From contig NC_134016.1 of NCBI RefSeq assembly GCF_040712315.1, forward strand, positions 27,289,503-27,353,502: a stretch of DNA of 64,000 nt. Reading direction: 5' to 3'. The translations under genes were made by a program, and so were the position numbers. Source of the DNA: Castanea sativa. Lineage: Eukaryota; Streptophyta; Magnoliopsida; Fagales; Fagaceae. Positions within the stretch are counted from its first letter, which is position 1. Each line of letters opens with the position of its first letter. Under the pieces are notes generated by a model. The model worked only from the letters and a program-made list of their open reading frames with translations. It ran no database searches and was not told the origin of the DNA. Positions 1 to 10,864 of the stretch are shown piece after piece.

Positions 1-557
1 AGCCACAAAGCTCACTTACTTAGTTGTGCACAAAAATGCTCATCTAAGCTACAAAAGATACAAAGTTTAAAAAACTTTGTTTCATTAGTCATTCAAGGTA
101 CACAAGTACCAATGTACACAAACACACTGTTTTTGTATTTTTCTGATTTTTCAATTTTTTTTTATTTTGAAAACAAAACAAAATAAAAACTAAACAACCA
201 AACAAAAACAGACAAATAACATGAAAGCATGAAAGAAATACGCAAATACATGAAGGCATGATAGAAAGGTGCAGATGCATGAAAGCATAATTCCAAAAGC
301 AGATAAGAAATCAAGCAAAGAGAGTCCTACTATAGATAGAAAGAATTAAAGTAGATGACAAATAGAAAAGACAATTAAGTTTTAGGCTCCTTTCTCACCC
401 ACACAGCACGAGTTTTTGGCCATGAAGATGAAAAGGCATGTGTCCTAGTATGTCTACTAAAGGACATGGAAGAATTAAAATTCTCCTAAAATTGAGTTAA
501 AAAGCTCAAGGTTTTTAATAACTCTCCAAATAAAGGTGTAGATCATTGAAAGGAAAC

Positions 558-2162
558 CTATGACCATTTGGAAACTTGCTTTTGAGGATACAACTTAAAG
601 CAATTAGGACGAATGTGTCCAAGAACACCACAATGGTGACAAACATGAGGTCTAACAAAGGATTTAGAATTAGCCAAAACGGTTTTGAATTTCATACCTT
701 TATCACCTTTCTCAAATTGGGGCTCAAAGACAGTCCTTGATCCAAAAGCCGTGGAAGAGGAGGGGCCAGATGAGACAGCATATCCTAAGCTAGTCTTATC
801 AAAACTAGGCTTTTGAGCACTCAATACCTCATCAAGCTTTGCACTAGACATCTCTCTATTTGAGTTCTAGCTTGACTAAGTTTAACCTCGAGATTCTTGA
901 CCTGCTCTTTTAATGAGGTATTCTCCACAACAAAAGTCTCAACTAACCTTGTAGTCTCATCTAGTTTGACTAATAGATCAACTTTTTTCAGTTTTTACCT
1001 CATTAAACTCTTTTTTACAAAGATGAGAAGTCTTTTCGAATTTTATGAATTCAGTGCATAGCTTATCATAGGTTTCCTGAAGGGTCAACTTCTTAGGTAC
1101 TTCCTCATCAGAAGAATCCTCACTGTCACTAGCACTCACCACAATCACCTTATCAGTTGAGGCAGCAAATGCCATAACGTGATCACATTCATCCACATAC
1201 TCATTAGAAGAGTCATTCTCAGTGTCACTCCAAGCAGCAACCAACCCTTTATCTTTTGACTTCTTGGTTTTTTCTTTCATAAAGTAGTTTGGGCACTCTA
1301 TCCTTATATGTTCAAAACCTTTGCACTCATGGCATTGGATGAGGGGCTTCTCATCTTACCCTTCCTAGAAGATTTAGATTTCCTAGGAGGTTTCCCCTTA
1401 TCCATTGTCCTAAACTGAAGAAGCTTAATAATCTCATCAGTTATGAAGGTTAGATTCTCATCCTAATCATCATCTTCACCTTCATCTTAAGAGTCCTCAA
1501 TCTCTTCCTCTATACCCTTAAGAGCCAAAATTTTACTCTTTCCACCTTTCTCCCGTTGAGCCTAATCTCATCTCATAGGTTTGAAGGTTCTCTACAAGCT
1601 CAGTCAAAGGAAGTTGATCAATATCCTTCACTTCTTCAATGGAAGTGATCTTGGCATAGAATCTTTCAAGTAAGGACCTAAGGATTTTCCTAACAATTTT
1701 GGATTCTGCTATAAATTCTCCAAGGTAGAAGGCAGAATTCACAATATCTTTGAGTTTAGCATAAAACTCATCAAAGGTTTCATCCTCCTCCATCATTATT
1801 TCTTCAAAAATACTAGTGAGTCGTTGAAGCTTCACAGTCTTTACAGCCTTGGTACCTTCATAGGTGGTCTCAAGAATGGTCCATGCTTCCTTGGCAACTT
1901 CTATGGACAATATTTTCTTGAATTCCTTATTACTCACCCCACAAAACAAAGCATTCAAGGCCAAACTGTTGAAATTTTCTGCTACGATTGTTGCATCATC
2001 CCAACCCACCGGCGATTTCTTTAGCTTAATCCAGCCAACTTCAACAGCTTGCCATACCTGTTCACCTAGAGCCTGCAAAAATATTTTCATACGAACTTTC
2101 CAGTATGCATAATTAGTGTCATCAAATAAAGGAAGAGTCAAAAGAGATTTTCCACGATCCAT
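558..2162 (-). pseudogene. Broken gag gene of element A1 (UBN2-type Gag, two zinc knuckles)
   Basis: Gag packages the element RNA into cytoplasmic particles. The reading starts best at the ATG at 2162 (MDRGKSLL), because relatives begin there; an upstream in-frame ATG at 2186 lies in the leader. The first block (to 1533) carries the UBN2/DUF4219-like Gag core with the motif EAWTILETTYEGTKAVK. A CCHC zinc knuckle follows near 1285-1340 (CHECKGFEHIRIEC), then an acidic Ser-rich segment (978-1280), and a second knuckle near 600-650 (CHHCGVLGHIRPNC). The frame is broken several times. One break near 1355 is a single-base deletion relative to the copy at 50980. Two knuckles separated by a long acidic linker are unusual for copia Gag, where one is normal. 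No pol domain follows. Confidence 0.85.
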
Positions 2163-2213
2163 GACAACCGGGGTCAAGAACCACACTCAAGAAATTAATC
2201 AAATCAGAGTGTA

Positions 2214-2228
2214 CCCGTTCTGATACCA
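2214..2228 (-). other. Primer-binding site of element A1 (initiator Met tRNA type)
   Basis: On the minus strand TGGTATCAGAACGGG follows the LTR end after the spacer AG. TGGTATCA matches the complement of the plant initiator Met tRNA 3' end, the usual copia primer. It fixes the orientation of the element. Confidence 0.85.
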
Positions 2229-2230
2229 CT

Positions 2231-3182
2231 TGTTTGAAAATTTAGACCCTGGTTGATAGAATTAACAATTTTTAAACCCAATTTGTTAATTAGATTTATT
2301 ATGTATAAAACTTATTAAAACATACAGACATCAATATCGAGTAAATTATCATGCATAGCGAAAAAGTAAATAAGACAAGATATGATGACTTAGGAAAACT
2401 AATGAAACAAACTAGTTTCGCAGTAAAAAATCTGAGGGGAAACCTTCCCGAAAAGTAATCCACTATAGTAAAGAAAAGTTTCAGAACTAGTACAAAACCT
2501 TTATCCCTAGAGTCTATAATCCCCGTAGATGAACTTATAGCAAAAACCTTCTACCGCTTCAAAACCTCTGAACTCTTCAATATACGAACGTTACCCTTTG
2601 ATGCACAAATCCCAGTACGTGACTCACTCACCAACTTGAGGAAGAACAATGTTGGCTACAAAGTTCTTCACTTCATCAACAATGAAGATTAAGAAGCACT
2701 TGGTTACAAAATCCTAAGGTGCAAAGACGCAGTAGTTTCTTTTAGAGAGAATAAGGCTTCAGTTACCTTTTGCATATGTTCTCCTTGTATTCTTTTATGT
2801 GACAGCCTTTAAAATAAATCTTATATATGTCTAGGGTTGTGAGAAAAGAAACCCTACACATACATGTCAGCATAGGCCAAAAATCAAATCTAGAAATCTG
2901 AATTTCATAAAGCTTGATAGATACAGTTGTTGAGCTAGCTATCAAGACCTTTATAGATAGCTATCTGTCGAGCAGTTGTCGAACTTTAATGAATTAGCAC
3001 TTCTTCACTTGTTTCTTGGATAGATTTTCATGGCTTCAATACTAGACTTGAACTCTTGTTCTTTGAAGTATTGAGCACATCCTAGATCTACCCAAATACA
3101 AGTAGAGTGCGTTTTGTCAAAGGATTAGCTAATACATGAAATGTTGACATATGTTCCTAACATAATCACATATGTCCTAACA
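2231..3182 (-). repeat. 5' LTR of element A1 (family A)
   Basis: 952 bp, beginning TG and ending CA on both strands (plus-strand start TGTTTGAAAATTTAGACC, plus-strand end TATGTCCTAACA). It matches the LTRs at 45558-46451 and 51848-52639. It contains the TCGAGC/TCGATAG motifs seen throughout these elements (near 2960-2990). Confidence 0.85.
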
Positions 3183-3191
3183 GATACCGCT

Positions 3192-5072
3192 TGTAAAGTT
3201 TTAGACCCCGTAACACAATATTTTTAACCTAATATTAAGCCAAGTTGATTAACAAGTTTGTTAATTAAAATTAGGTTAAAAAAATATGTGTAAAACAAAT
3301 ATAATGCAGAAAGTAAAGAACAAAAAGATCTAATGACCCAAGAAAACCAAACCGGTAAAAAATCCAGGGAGGATTTAACCTAGCTATCTTCAAGGTAAAA
3401 CAGATCTACTATGAAAGAATTGAAGTTTATACAATAGAACTTAGACCACTAACATCCTATTACTACCTCGAGAAGAAAACTTACTACCACGGAAACGTGA
3501 TAGCTCCAAGTCTATGAACTACTTCTTTCCTTTGATCCACTACAACTACAAGTTCTCCTACTTGTGACTTTGAGACTCCACTCAAAGATTTCAGATTTTC
3601 TTTATGTTCTTTATGTAACAACTGAACCGATCACCAAGTTCTTGACACGAATCTTGATCTTGATAACCCTAAGTGTGTGTGTGAAGGTAAACACCTCTAG
3701 ATCTCACAAGAGATTTGATAGGCCAAAAATGTATTGACTCCTTGTGATGAATTAATTTTTTAATTACCCAAGTTTATTAATTAATCAAATTAACATGCCA
3801 TGTATGTGGCAATACAAACAAATCACCAACTAAAATATAATTCAGTGGAAAATAAAGTTGACACGGTGATTTTTTTATGAATAGGGAAAACCTCCGAGGA
3901 AAAAACCCCAACAGGTGATTTTAAGGTCACCACTCCCGAAAATTCACTATTATCACAACAAGTGGTTATAAGTAAAGGAATCCTAGTACCTTATACCAAC
4001 CTACAGTTGAACCCTTACCCCAATACCCAATTGGACTTGTTTTGTAGTGACAATCTCTTCTTTTAATACACGGCTCCTAGTACATGACTAACCAATAGAT
4101 GCGCGGATCCCAGTACGCGACTTGATCACCAACTTGAGACGGATGTTGGCTACAAAGTTCTTCAGTTCATCACATGATGAAGATCATGAAACTCCCTAGT
4201 TACAAAACTCTACGATGTATAAACACAGCAGCTTCTTCAAGATGAACTAGGGCAAATTAGGTTTCCGGTCACAATTTGCATGAATACAGTTTTGCTTCAC
4301 ACTCGCACAACTATGCTCTCTGTGACGGCCCTTAAAATAATCCTTATATATGTTTAGGTTTGTGAGAAAATAAAGCCCAAACACATACTCATGGATTGGA
4401 ATGAAATCATAATTGAAAATTTGACTTTCATAATTCTTGATAGATACCCTATCTATTAAGCAACTGTCGAGCTTTGGGCTGAAACAGCTTTTTAAGCCTC
4501 GATAGATACTAGTTGTTGAGCTAGTTGTCGAGTTTTAATGAATAGCACTTCTTCACTTGTTTCTTGGATAGACTTGCATGGCTTTAACACTTGAACTTGA
4601 AACCTTGTTTCTTGAAGCATTAAACACATCCTAGATCTACCCAATTACAAGTAAAGTGTGTTTTGTCAAAGGATTAGCCAATTACATAAAATATTGACAT
4701 ATGTTCCTAACATGATTCAATATGTCCTAATAAGATTCAACACACAGCATATCAAAGACTCTAAAACATAGCTAGGGTTTTTCTTTTTATACTCGAAGTA
4801 AAACGTAAAAACCTACACGCCAAACAGGTTTGGGCTGAGTTGAAAATTCTGTAGAAAATTAATTTTGCACGATTCTCGATCAATCGAATATAATTTTCTA
4901 TCAATTGAGCCTTGCAGAATTTATCCACTAATTTCTGCAATCACTCAATTCCAACTTTACAATAAAACATACTTTAAGCAAGCCTAAACCTAGACTCTAT
5001 GTTTTGATCATGGTTTGCCAACATGTTACTCATTGAAGTTCTAATACATTAGTCCCTAAGGTCTTAGAACCT

Positions 5073-5076
<4 letters not shown>
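3192..5076 (-). repeat. Older copia-type LTR, split by a solo LTR
   Basis: Two separated parts, 3192-3715 and 4738-5076, become continuous when the solo LTR at 3716-4732 and one copy of its AGATT duplication are removed, giving an LTR of about 860 bp. It begins TGTAAAGTTTTAGACCCC and ends CTTAGAACCTAACA. The sequence just before it (GATACCGCT) is a degenerate remnant of a primer-binding site on the minus strand, so its element lay to the left and is now hidden behind element A1. Confidence 0.7.
3716..4732 (-). mobile_element. Solo LTR of family B, target duplication AGATT
   Basis: 1017 bp, starting TGATAGGCC and ending CCTAATA (the terminal CA has become TA). It is flanked by AGATT at 3711-3715 and at 4733-4737. 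It is clearly related along its length to the LTR at 58363-59361. No internal element sequence is present, so it arose by recombination between the two LTRs of an inserted element. Confidence 0.88.

Positions 5077-5136
<60 letters not shown>
5077..5136. repeat. Compound microsatellite (TA)n(GA)n
   Basis: A run of AT dinucleotides passes directly into about 17 AG dinucleotides immediately outside the end of the LTR that finishes at 5076. Confidence 0.95.
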
Positions 5137-5139
<3 letters not shown>

Positions 5140-5806
5140 TCTTGCTATCCATTTAACATTTATTGTGAAATTTTTATTCTTCTTCATCATTTTAACTATA
5201 AATTCGGTTTTCTATGGGGAAATTTTTGTTGGTTTTGGAATCTAGAGGGGTCAAAAATCTTCCTAGTCCAAGGTTTGAAGGGTATTGATTGGCTTTTACT
5301 AAACAAGATTATCAATTGCTTTGACTGAATAAAATTATGGATTGCTCGAATTAACCAGCGCAAGACCAGCCTTGGTGAACTTGGGTTTAAAATAATATGT
5401 TCCAAGTTAGGTTGGTCACTCATATTTAAGAAAGATAAGCATGTCAAGGAAGCCCAAACTTATTACAAATTCATTTATTAATCGTCAATTTCACATGTAA
5501 TGCTATGATATATGGAAAACCACCTAAAACCTCTAGGACAATACTTTAAACTCATGACCCCTTAGCAGATCCAAAGGAATGGTGGGTTGTTAGAAATTCT
5601 CCATCTTATGGGAAAGTGTTTAGTAACTCCACCAACAAGAGCTCGTAAGTATACCCTCCTAAATCTTGAAGTTGTATTCTTTTTCGAACTTCAACTGCTG
5701 ATGTATACAGCTTATTTAACTTTTTGCTAAAAGTGTGCTACAATATATTTGTACTTTGAAAAAATTTGAAAAATAGGAAAAAATGAGGATTTAAAAAACT
5801 ATACTA
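5137..5806. other. No gene recognised
   Basis: AT-rich sequence with only short chance reading frames on either strand and no repeat family that I recognise. It is probably old host or decayed element sequence between two insertions. Confidence 0.5.
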
Positions 5807-6919
5807 GGTTGTCAAAATCGAGATCCTACGTAGGATTGTAGAAAGTAGGTAGGGTCATAAATCGTAGGATTGAATCGTGGATCGTAAGATCCTACCTATT
5901 TTCAGATTTGAAGCAAAAAACACATTGATAGTGACTTTGTATATTGAATAATCACGTAAATTGTGAATCTTCCGTTAAAAAATAAATAAAGATTTTGATC
6001 ATATGATGTAATTTGCATGTCCTACATTGCTACATCTATACTAATAAAAAAAAAATATTTAAGTTTTAATGCAATGTATTTTAAAAGTTCGGTGAATGTT
6101 TAATTAGAAACTAACCAAGTACCAAAATACTAACACACCTTTTCCTTCACCAGCAGCTCTTGAACCCTCATCATCACCTAACATTGATAACCAAATAATA
6201 CAATAGTGATCACACATTCACACTATACACATGTAACTTTTTCTTTTTCTTTTCTTTTTTTAAAAAAAAATCTATAAAGGAAGGCATTAGAGTTGTTACT
6301 TCATTATCTTCATCAAAATCTGAACCATCATCTTCTGGTCGACACCCTTTACTAACCACTCATCATCCGAAGACAAGTTCTTCAAACTAATTTCTACTTT
6401 TGCACTTGATGGTTTATGTATTTTTTCTTTGATCTTCAAGTTTTACATAACAAATACCAACTCTTTTTTTTTTTTTTTTTTAATTTCTCCTTTTTGAGTG
6501 TACTTAAAGTTGTACCAATTTTAATAGAGAATTCTCAATTGGGGGATAATATACCAAAGTCATTTGGTCTTACTATTCCAAATGTACTCCAATTACTTTC
6601 ACAACCTGAAGAGCTATATGTTAAGCGCAATATTCTTATAGCAAAAATATTCAATTCAAGAAAGTCATCTCCATATGAGTCCCACCACTTAGTTGATACA
6701 TTTATGAAGTACAATGTCTTAGTCTTGAGATTACAAATTACAACTTATAAAGATGAACTTAAAAAAAAATTAATTTTTACGTTTTGATAGGATGGGTAGG
6801 ATCCCATACGATCCTACAATCCTAAAATGTTTACGATCCTTGTGCGGTTCTAAACGTTTTGGTGAGGTGGGATCGTAAAATTGTGCAATCCTACGATCCA
6901 GATCACGATTTTGACAACC
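5807..6919. mobile_element. Terminal-inverted-repeat DNA element, family GGTTGTCAAAATCG
   Basis: Perfect 14-bp terminal inverted repeats (GGTTGTCAAAATCG at 5807-5820, its complement at 6906-6919) continue inwards as imperfect arms rich in GATCCTACGATCC-type motifs (5820-5905 and 6785-6905). A second, shorter member with the same ends lies at 62319-62736. I could not see a convincing target duplication around this copy. Ends of this kind fit a non-autonomous Mutator-like or hAT-like element. There is no transposase. Confidence 0.75.
6416..6787 (+). CDS. Unrecognised 123-aa reading frame inside the inverted-repeat element, possible captured gene fragment
   Basis: The first third is low-complexity Phe-rich sequence. 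From about residue 32 it becomes protein-like, with LIENSQLGDNIPK, NVLQLLSQPEELYVKRNIL and SSPYESHHLVDTFMKYN. The element arms lie on both sides, so this could be a piece of host gene picked up by the transposon, as Pack-MULEs do. I do not recognise the family, the N-terminal stretch is probably intronic or leader sequence, and the frame runs into the right arm at its end. It may equally be fortuitous. Confidence 0.3.
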   Translation: MYFFFDLQVLHNKYQLFFFFFFNFSFLSVLKVVPILIENSQLGDNIPKSFGLTIPNVLQLLSQPEELYVKRNILIAKIFNSRKSSPYESHHLVDTFMKYNVLVLRLQITTYKDELKKKLIFTF

Positions 6920-7304
6920 ATGGCTGTACATAAAAACTAAACATGCTAAACATGCTCTGAGTCTACTCAAATTAGATACTAATTTAATCTTTAGAAGGGC
7001 TTATGACCAACCCCACAGGTTGGTCATCAGCCTATTAAGTAGGTTTCTTATTTCTAATAGGGCTTACATCATTGGAGATTGTTCTGTTACCAATTTTGTT
7101 CAACTAGAACCCTTGTTATGGTTCCTCTTATTCAGATCTACTTGCTTACAATTGGCATCATTTGTGAAAATCACAAAGCATAAGATCCAGCTAGGCATTG
7201 TCAAGGAAACCTGATTCAACAAAAACACTCCTTGTGAATGACCTATAAGACATCTACAAAGAAGCCTCAATAATCAGAGCATTTGGGGGACCTCTTTCAC
7301 GGTA

Positions 7305-7463
7305 ATGAAATTGTGGACTAGCCATGCCAAGGCTTCAACAAGCATCGATATCAAAGGATTTACTCCAAAGTTCACCAACTCAATGAATCTTGAAGAGGTG
7401 ACACATGTAGTCTTAAGATCCCCCATTGTAGTGGAAGATGAAGGCTACAACTTCTACCGTTGG
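7305..7463 (+). pseudogene. Left part of an unrecognised reading frame interrupted by the large Ty3 element
   Basis: About 53 codons with varied composition, ending in EDEGYNFYRW at the point where the Ty3 element begins. If the element and one GTTGG duplication are removed, the frame continues without a break at 26015 as SKGSVIEQRDKLK and then stops. The continuity supports the insertion boundaries. The protein family is not recognised; it could itself belong to an older transposon. Confidence 0.4.
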
Positions 7464-8168
7464 TGTGAGAGACCGGAACTTTTAGGGGCTCTCAATAAAA
7501 AAAGATAGGCACTGACACCTCTCTTTTGGGGTTTTGTGAAGTTGCCACTTATTTTTATTACCAAAAAAAAAAATTACATATCTAAAATACCTCAAGTTTC
7601 ATTAATTGAATATATGAATACAACTTGGTAGAAGAACATTACAAGGCTTTGGTCCAAAATACAATCTGTGTAAAAAAATAAATAAATAAATAAAGTTTTG
7701 GTCCTAAATACAATCTACCAAAACAAAATAAAGACAAGACACTATTCTACGAACCAAAACCTATGGTTCAGGGGCTAGATTATAGAATGGAAAGGTGTTA
7801 GGCATCCATTTTGCCTAGACAAAGTCCAGTCTTCTAGACTTTAAATCATCATTAAGTATCCTTAAACAATGATATACAACAGATTATGAAATGCAATATG
7901 TTATGCAAGCTTTTTAGATCTATGGACAAATGTTATTTAAAGACTTTAGACCTGTATACTCTTCTGTGTAAAGAAATTAGATTTGATATTTAACATGGAA
8001 AACAATGTTAAGAAAATAGATTTGATGCCAATTTTTATTATAAAAAAAAAAAAAAAAAAGATTTTTGATGACAAAGTAGAGATCAGGATTCCAATAAATT
8101 TTGGTGAGAAAAAGACAGATCTAATTTTAGTTAAGAAAAAGATGAATTTTATTAAAATTTGAAATCTG

Positions 8169-8169
<1 letters not shown>

Positions 8170-8226
<57 letters not shown>
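8170..8226. repeat. (TA)n microsatellite
   Basis: About 28 TA dinucleotides inside the left LTR; absent from the equivalent place in the right LTR, which has a short A-run there instead. Confidence 0.95.
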
Positions 8227-8231
<5 letters not shown>

Positions 8232-8710
8232 GTTTTGAAGAAAGAATTGTAGATCTGATTTTCAATTATGAAAAAGAATGATCTTTAAAGAATTTTAGAT
8301 CTGATTTTTAATTAACTGAGAACCATAGATCTAAGATTATATCATGAACATCCTAAATCTATATGTTTGAACATGTGAATCAAACAATCATGGAATTTTT
8401 TTATGATGAAACAAAGATTCAAAAGAAAATTCATATCAGAAATTACTGTTCACATATTAACATGGAAAGTATATCTAGATACACATGCTAATAAAAGGAA
8501 AGAACACTCAAGCATGCTAATAGGTGTGTGTGTGTGTGTGTGTGTGTTTCTAAAAAAAAAAAGAACTCAGTGTTGTCGAGTCATCCCACATCAGGAAGGT
8601 GTGATATTGAGAAGGGGTTTATCACTTGCTTCGCGACACTAACTGCAGCATGCAGTTTTGGTGTTGGCGTGTGAGTGTATTCCCTTATCTCATCCTCCTT
8701 CCCCTATATA

Positions 8711-8712
<2 letters not shown>

Positions 8713-8757
<45 letters not shown>
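8713..8757. repeat. (TG)n microsatellite, second of two
   Basis: About 22 GT dinucleotides ending TTTC and an A-rich run. A shorter, similar run with the same GTTTC tail lies at about 8524-8547, so the segment between may be a local duplication. Neither run is present in the right LTR. Confidence 0.95.
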
Positions 8758-8759
<2 letters not shown>

Positions 8760-9702
8760 CTTAAACAAAAAAGAAAAAGAAAAAAAAAAGAGTAAAAGTA
8801 ATATCTGCATAATTACAAGAACAAATTCTCCAGAGGGGAATTACTTTAGAGTTAGAGAGAGTGAATCTCTCTAAGTCCTAAAGAATTATCACTTAACAGG
8901 AAAGAAAATCTTAAAGTCAAACTTCCAAGGTTTCTTTAACGTTAAGGGGCAAAGGGGTGCTTAGAAAATCAATAGATATGAATTAGGTCAAGTTTTATCC
9001 CTCAAAAATTGAATTTGATAGGCCTAGACCTAAACCAAGCGTATCTGGGCCTAATTTGAAATTTGTGTCAATCAGCACTGTGGAAGTGCCAATTGGCATT
9101 CCAAAGTGCTTCGCCCAATTTCGTCTCCTTGTGCATTTTGGACTCTTTTTTGGGCATTTTTCTATGCCAGGAATTGTACTTGGACGTATTTTGGACTTGT
9201 ATTCTCAATAAAATTCATTTTAACTTGATAATTAAATCCTTAAAAATAATTATCTCAAAGATAATTATCTCAAAAATAATTATCTCAAAAATAATTATCT
9301 CAAAATTTTAATCATAAATCCAATTTTAACATTATCAGATCATTCATTTTATTCCTCTACAACCAAACTTATTTTTAATCAAATCAACAATCAATCAAAA
9401 AAAATTATTTAATTAATTTTAATTATTCACCAATCAACACTAATTTCAATTAATCACATGTCATCAGTTCCCCGCAATAAATGCATGCAAACCATGAAAA
9501 CTTGATCTTGTGATATCTTTCAATCTAACTGTCCAATTTGGGTACTGGGCATATTGTCACAATCATTAGAATCTCAAGATCATTTTGATGTTATGTGATG
9601 AATGATTTAATGCATGAAATGTAATTATGATTTTAGGTACTTAGAATGATCCTTTTTGTCATCTTCCAATATTAAATTATGGGTGCGAAATTGAGTGTCT
9701 AC

Positions 9703-9718
9703 AGAATGCCCCTCATTG
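9703..9718 (-). promoter_or_regulatory. Polypurine tract of the large Ty3 element
   Basis: On the minus strand, AATGAGGGGCATTC directly precedes the LTR start TGTAGACAC. The purine-rich core next to the LTR is the expected primer for plus-strand DNA synthesis. It shows that the interior lies to the right and that the LTR at 7464-9702 is the 3' one. Confidence 0.6.
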
Positions 9719-9939
9719 ACAGGGCTTGAAAAGCGAATGTCAATGTAAAACAAAGACACTGATTTAATCGAGGTTATTTTTCAAAGATTTCCTAGCCCTA
9801 AAACCTAGAACCATGGGACATAGCACTAGTGTTCTACTGTCTTACATAAAAATGAGAAATGTTGACATCTAGTCTACTTGATGATTGATGAACCTATGTA
9901 GAGGCTTGATTGCCGATGTTTGAGAACCATATCTGCTTA

Positions 9940-10690
9940 ATCTAAAATCTGGTATGATTAAGAATTGTATTCACTTAATCTAGAATCTGGAAGTCAACTA
10001 AGAACTATATTCTCTTAATCTAGAATTTAGGGTGACTGAGAACTATATTCACTTAATCTGGAATTTTGAAGTCGACCAAGAACTGTATTCGCTCAATCTG
10101 GAATCTGGAAGATGACTGAGAACTATATTCACTCAATCTGGAATTTGGGGTGAATGAGAACTATATTCGCTCAATTTAGAAATCTAGAAGTCGACTAAGA
10201 ACTGTATTCGCTCAATCTGGACTTTAGGGCGACTGAGAAATATATTTGCTCAATCTAGAATGGGGAAGTCTACTGAGAACTGTATTCACTCAATTTGGAC
10301 TTTGGAGCGAATCAGAACTATATTCACTCAATTTAAAAATCTAGAAGTTGATTGGAAACTATATTCGCTCAATTTGGACTTTGGGATGACTGAGAACTGT
10401 ATTCGCTTAATCTAGAAATCTGGGAGTCAACTAAGAACTATATTTGCTCAATCTAGACTTTGGGACGACTGAGAACTATATTCACTCAATTTGGAAATCT
10501 AACGGTCGACTAAGAACTGTATTTGCTCAATCTAGACTAGGGAGACTGAGAACTATATTCGCTCAATCTGGAATAGGGCGACTCAGAAATGTATTCGCAC
10601 AATCTGGAATGGGATGACTGAGAACTATATCTACTCAATCTAAAATTCAGGGTGACCGAGAACTATATTCGCTCAATTTGGAATCTAGGG
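9940..10690. repeat. Minisatellite, about 19 units of 35-46 bp
   Basis: Imperfect tandem copies of a unit with the core GAGAACTATATTCGCTCAAT. Two forms tend to alternate: one with AAGTCGACTAAGAACTGTATT and one with GGCGACTGAGAACTATATT. This suggests a two-unit higher-order repeat of about 80 bp. It lies between the polypurine tract and the antisense PMD gene, the 3' untranslated part of the element, where tandem repeats are known to arise in Tat/Ogre elements. Confidence 0.9.
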
Positions 10691-10821
10691 AGACTTAGAT
10701 TAGAATTTTGATGATTGATGCTTTATCTACTCAATTGTTTGGGATGTGGAATTTTCCTTTCCTTTTTTGTTTCACCAAAATAATCAGTTTTATCCTTGTG
10801 ATTTTTTTTTCTTTTTTTCAG

Positions 10822-10823
<2 letters not shown>

Positions 10824-10861
<38 letters not shown>
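10824..10861. repeat. (CT)n microsatellite
   Basis: About 19 CT dinucleotides in the probable promoter/leader region of the antisense PMD gene. Pyrimidine-rich CT runs are common in plant core promoters, but a role here is only possible. Confidence 0.9.

Positions 10862-10864
<3 letters not shown>

Larger units (their letters stand above)
1..3182 (-). mobile_element. Gag-only copia-type LTR element A1 (5' part; 3' end lies outside the window)
   Basis: Read on the minus strand, this is LTR (2231-3182), a 2-nt spacer, an initiator-Met-type primer-binding site, a gag gene and then about 550 bp of non-coding sequence that runs off the window. The same order and near-identical sequence recur in the complete element at 45558-52639; for example the segment starting at base 1 matches the one starting near 49615. 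No protease, integrase or reverse transcriptase is recognisable after gag, and the complete relative also lacks them. The 5 bases outside the LTR (GATAC, 3183-3187) would be the target duplication, but the partner side is not in the window. It inserted beside the primer-binding site of an older element whose LTR starts at 3192. Confidence 0.85.
7464..9702 (-). repeat. 3' LTR of the large Ty3 element
   Basis: It starts TGTGAGAGACC after the GTTGG duplication and ends GTGTCTACA. From about 7560 onward it aligns with 22785-26009, for example the segment around AAGGTGTTAGGCAT (7794) and the region around 9060-9180. Compared with its partner it has gained a (TA)n run at 8170-8226, two (TG)n runs (about 8524-8547 and 8713-8757), and several copies of AATAATTATCTCA (9243-9302). 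The first 100 bp have no visible match in the other LTR, so the left boundary rests mainly on the target duplication. Confidence 0.65.

Noticed and set aside
1824..2112. Plus-strand reading frames over the gag region
   Set aside because: They lie opposite the gag gene, which has recognisable Gag and zinc-knuckle motifs on the minus strand; they are antisense shadows.
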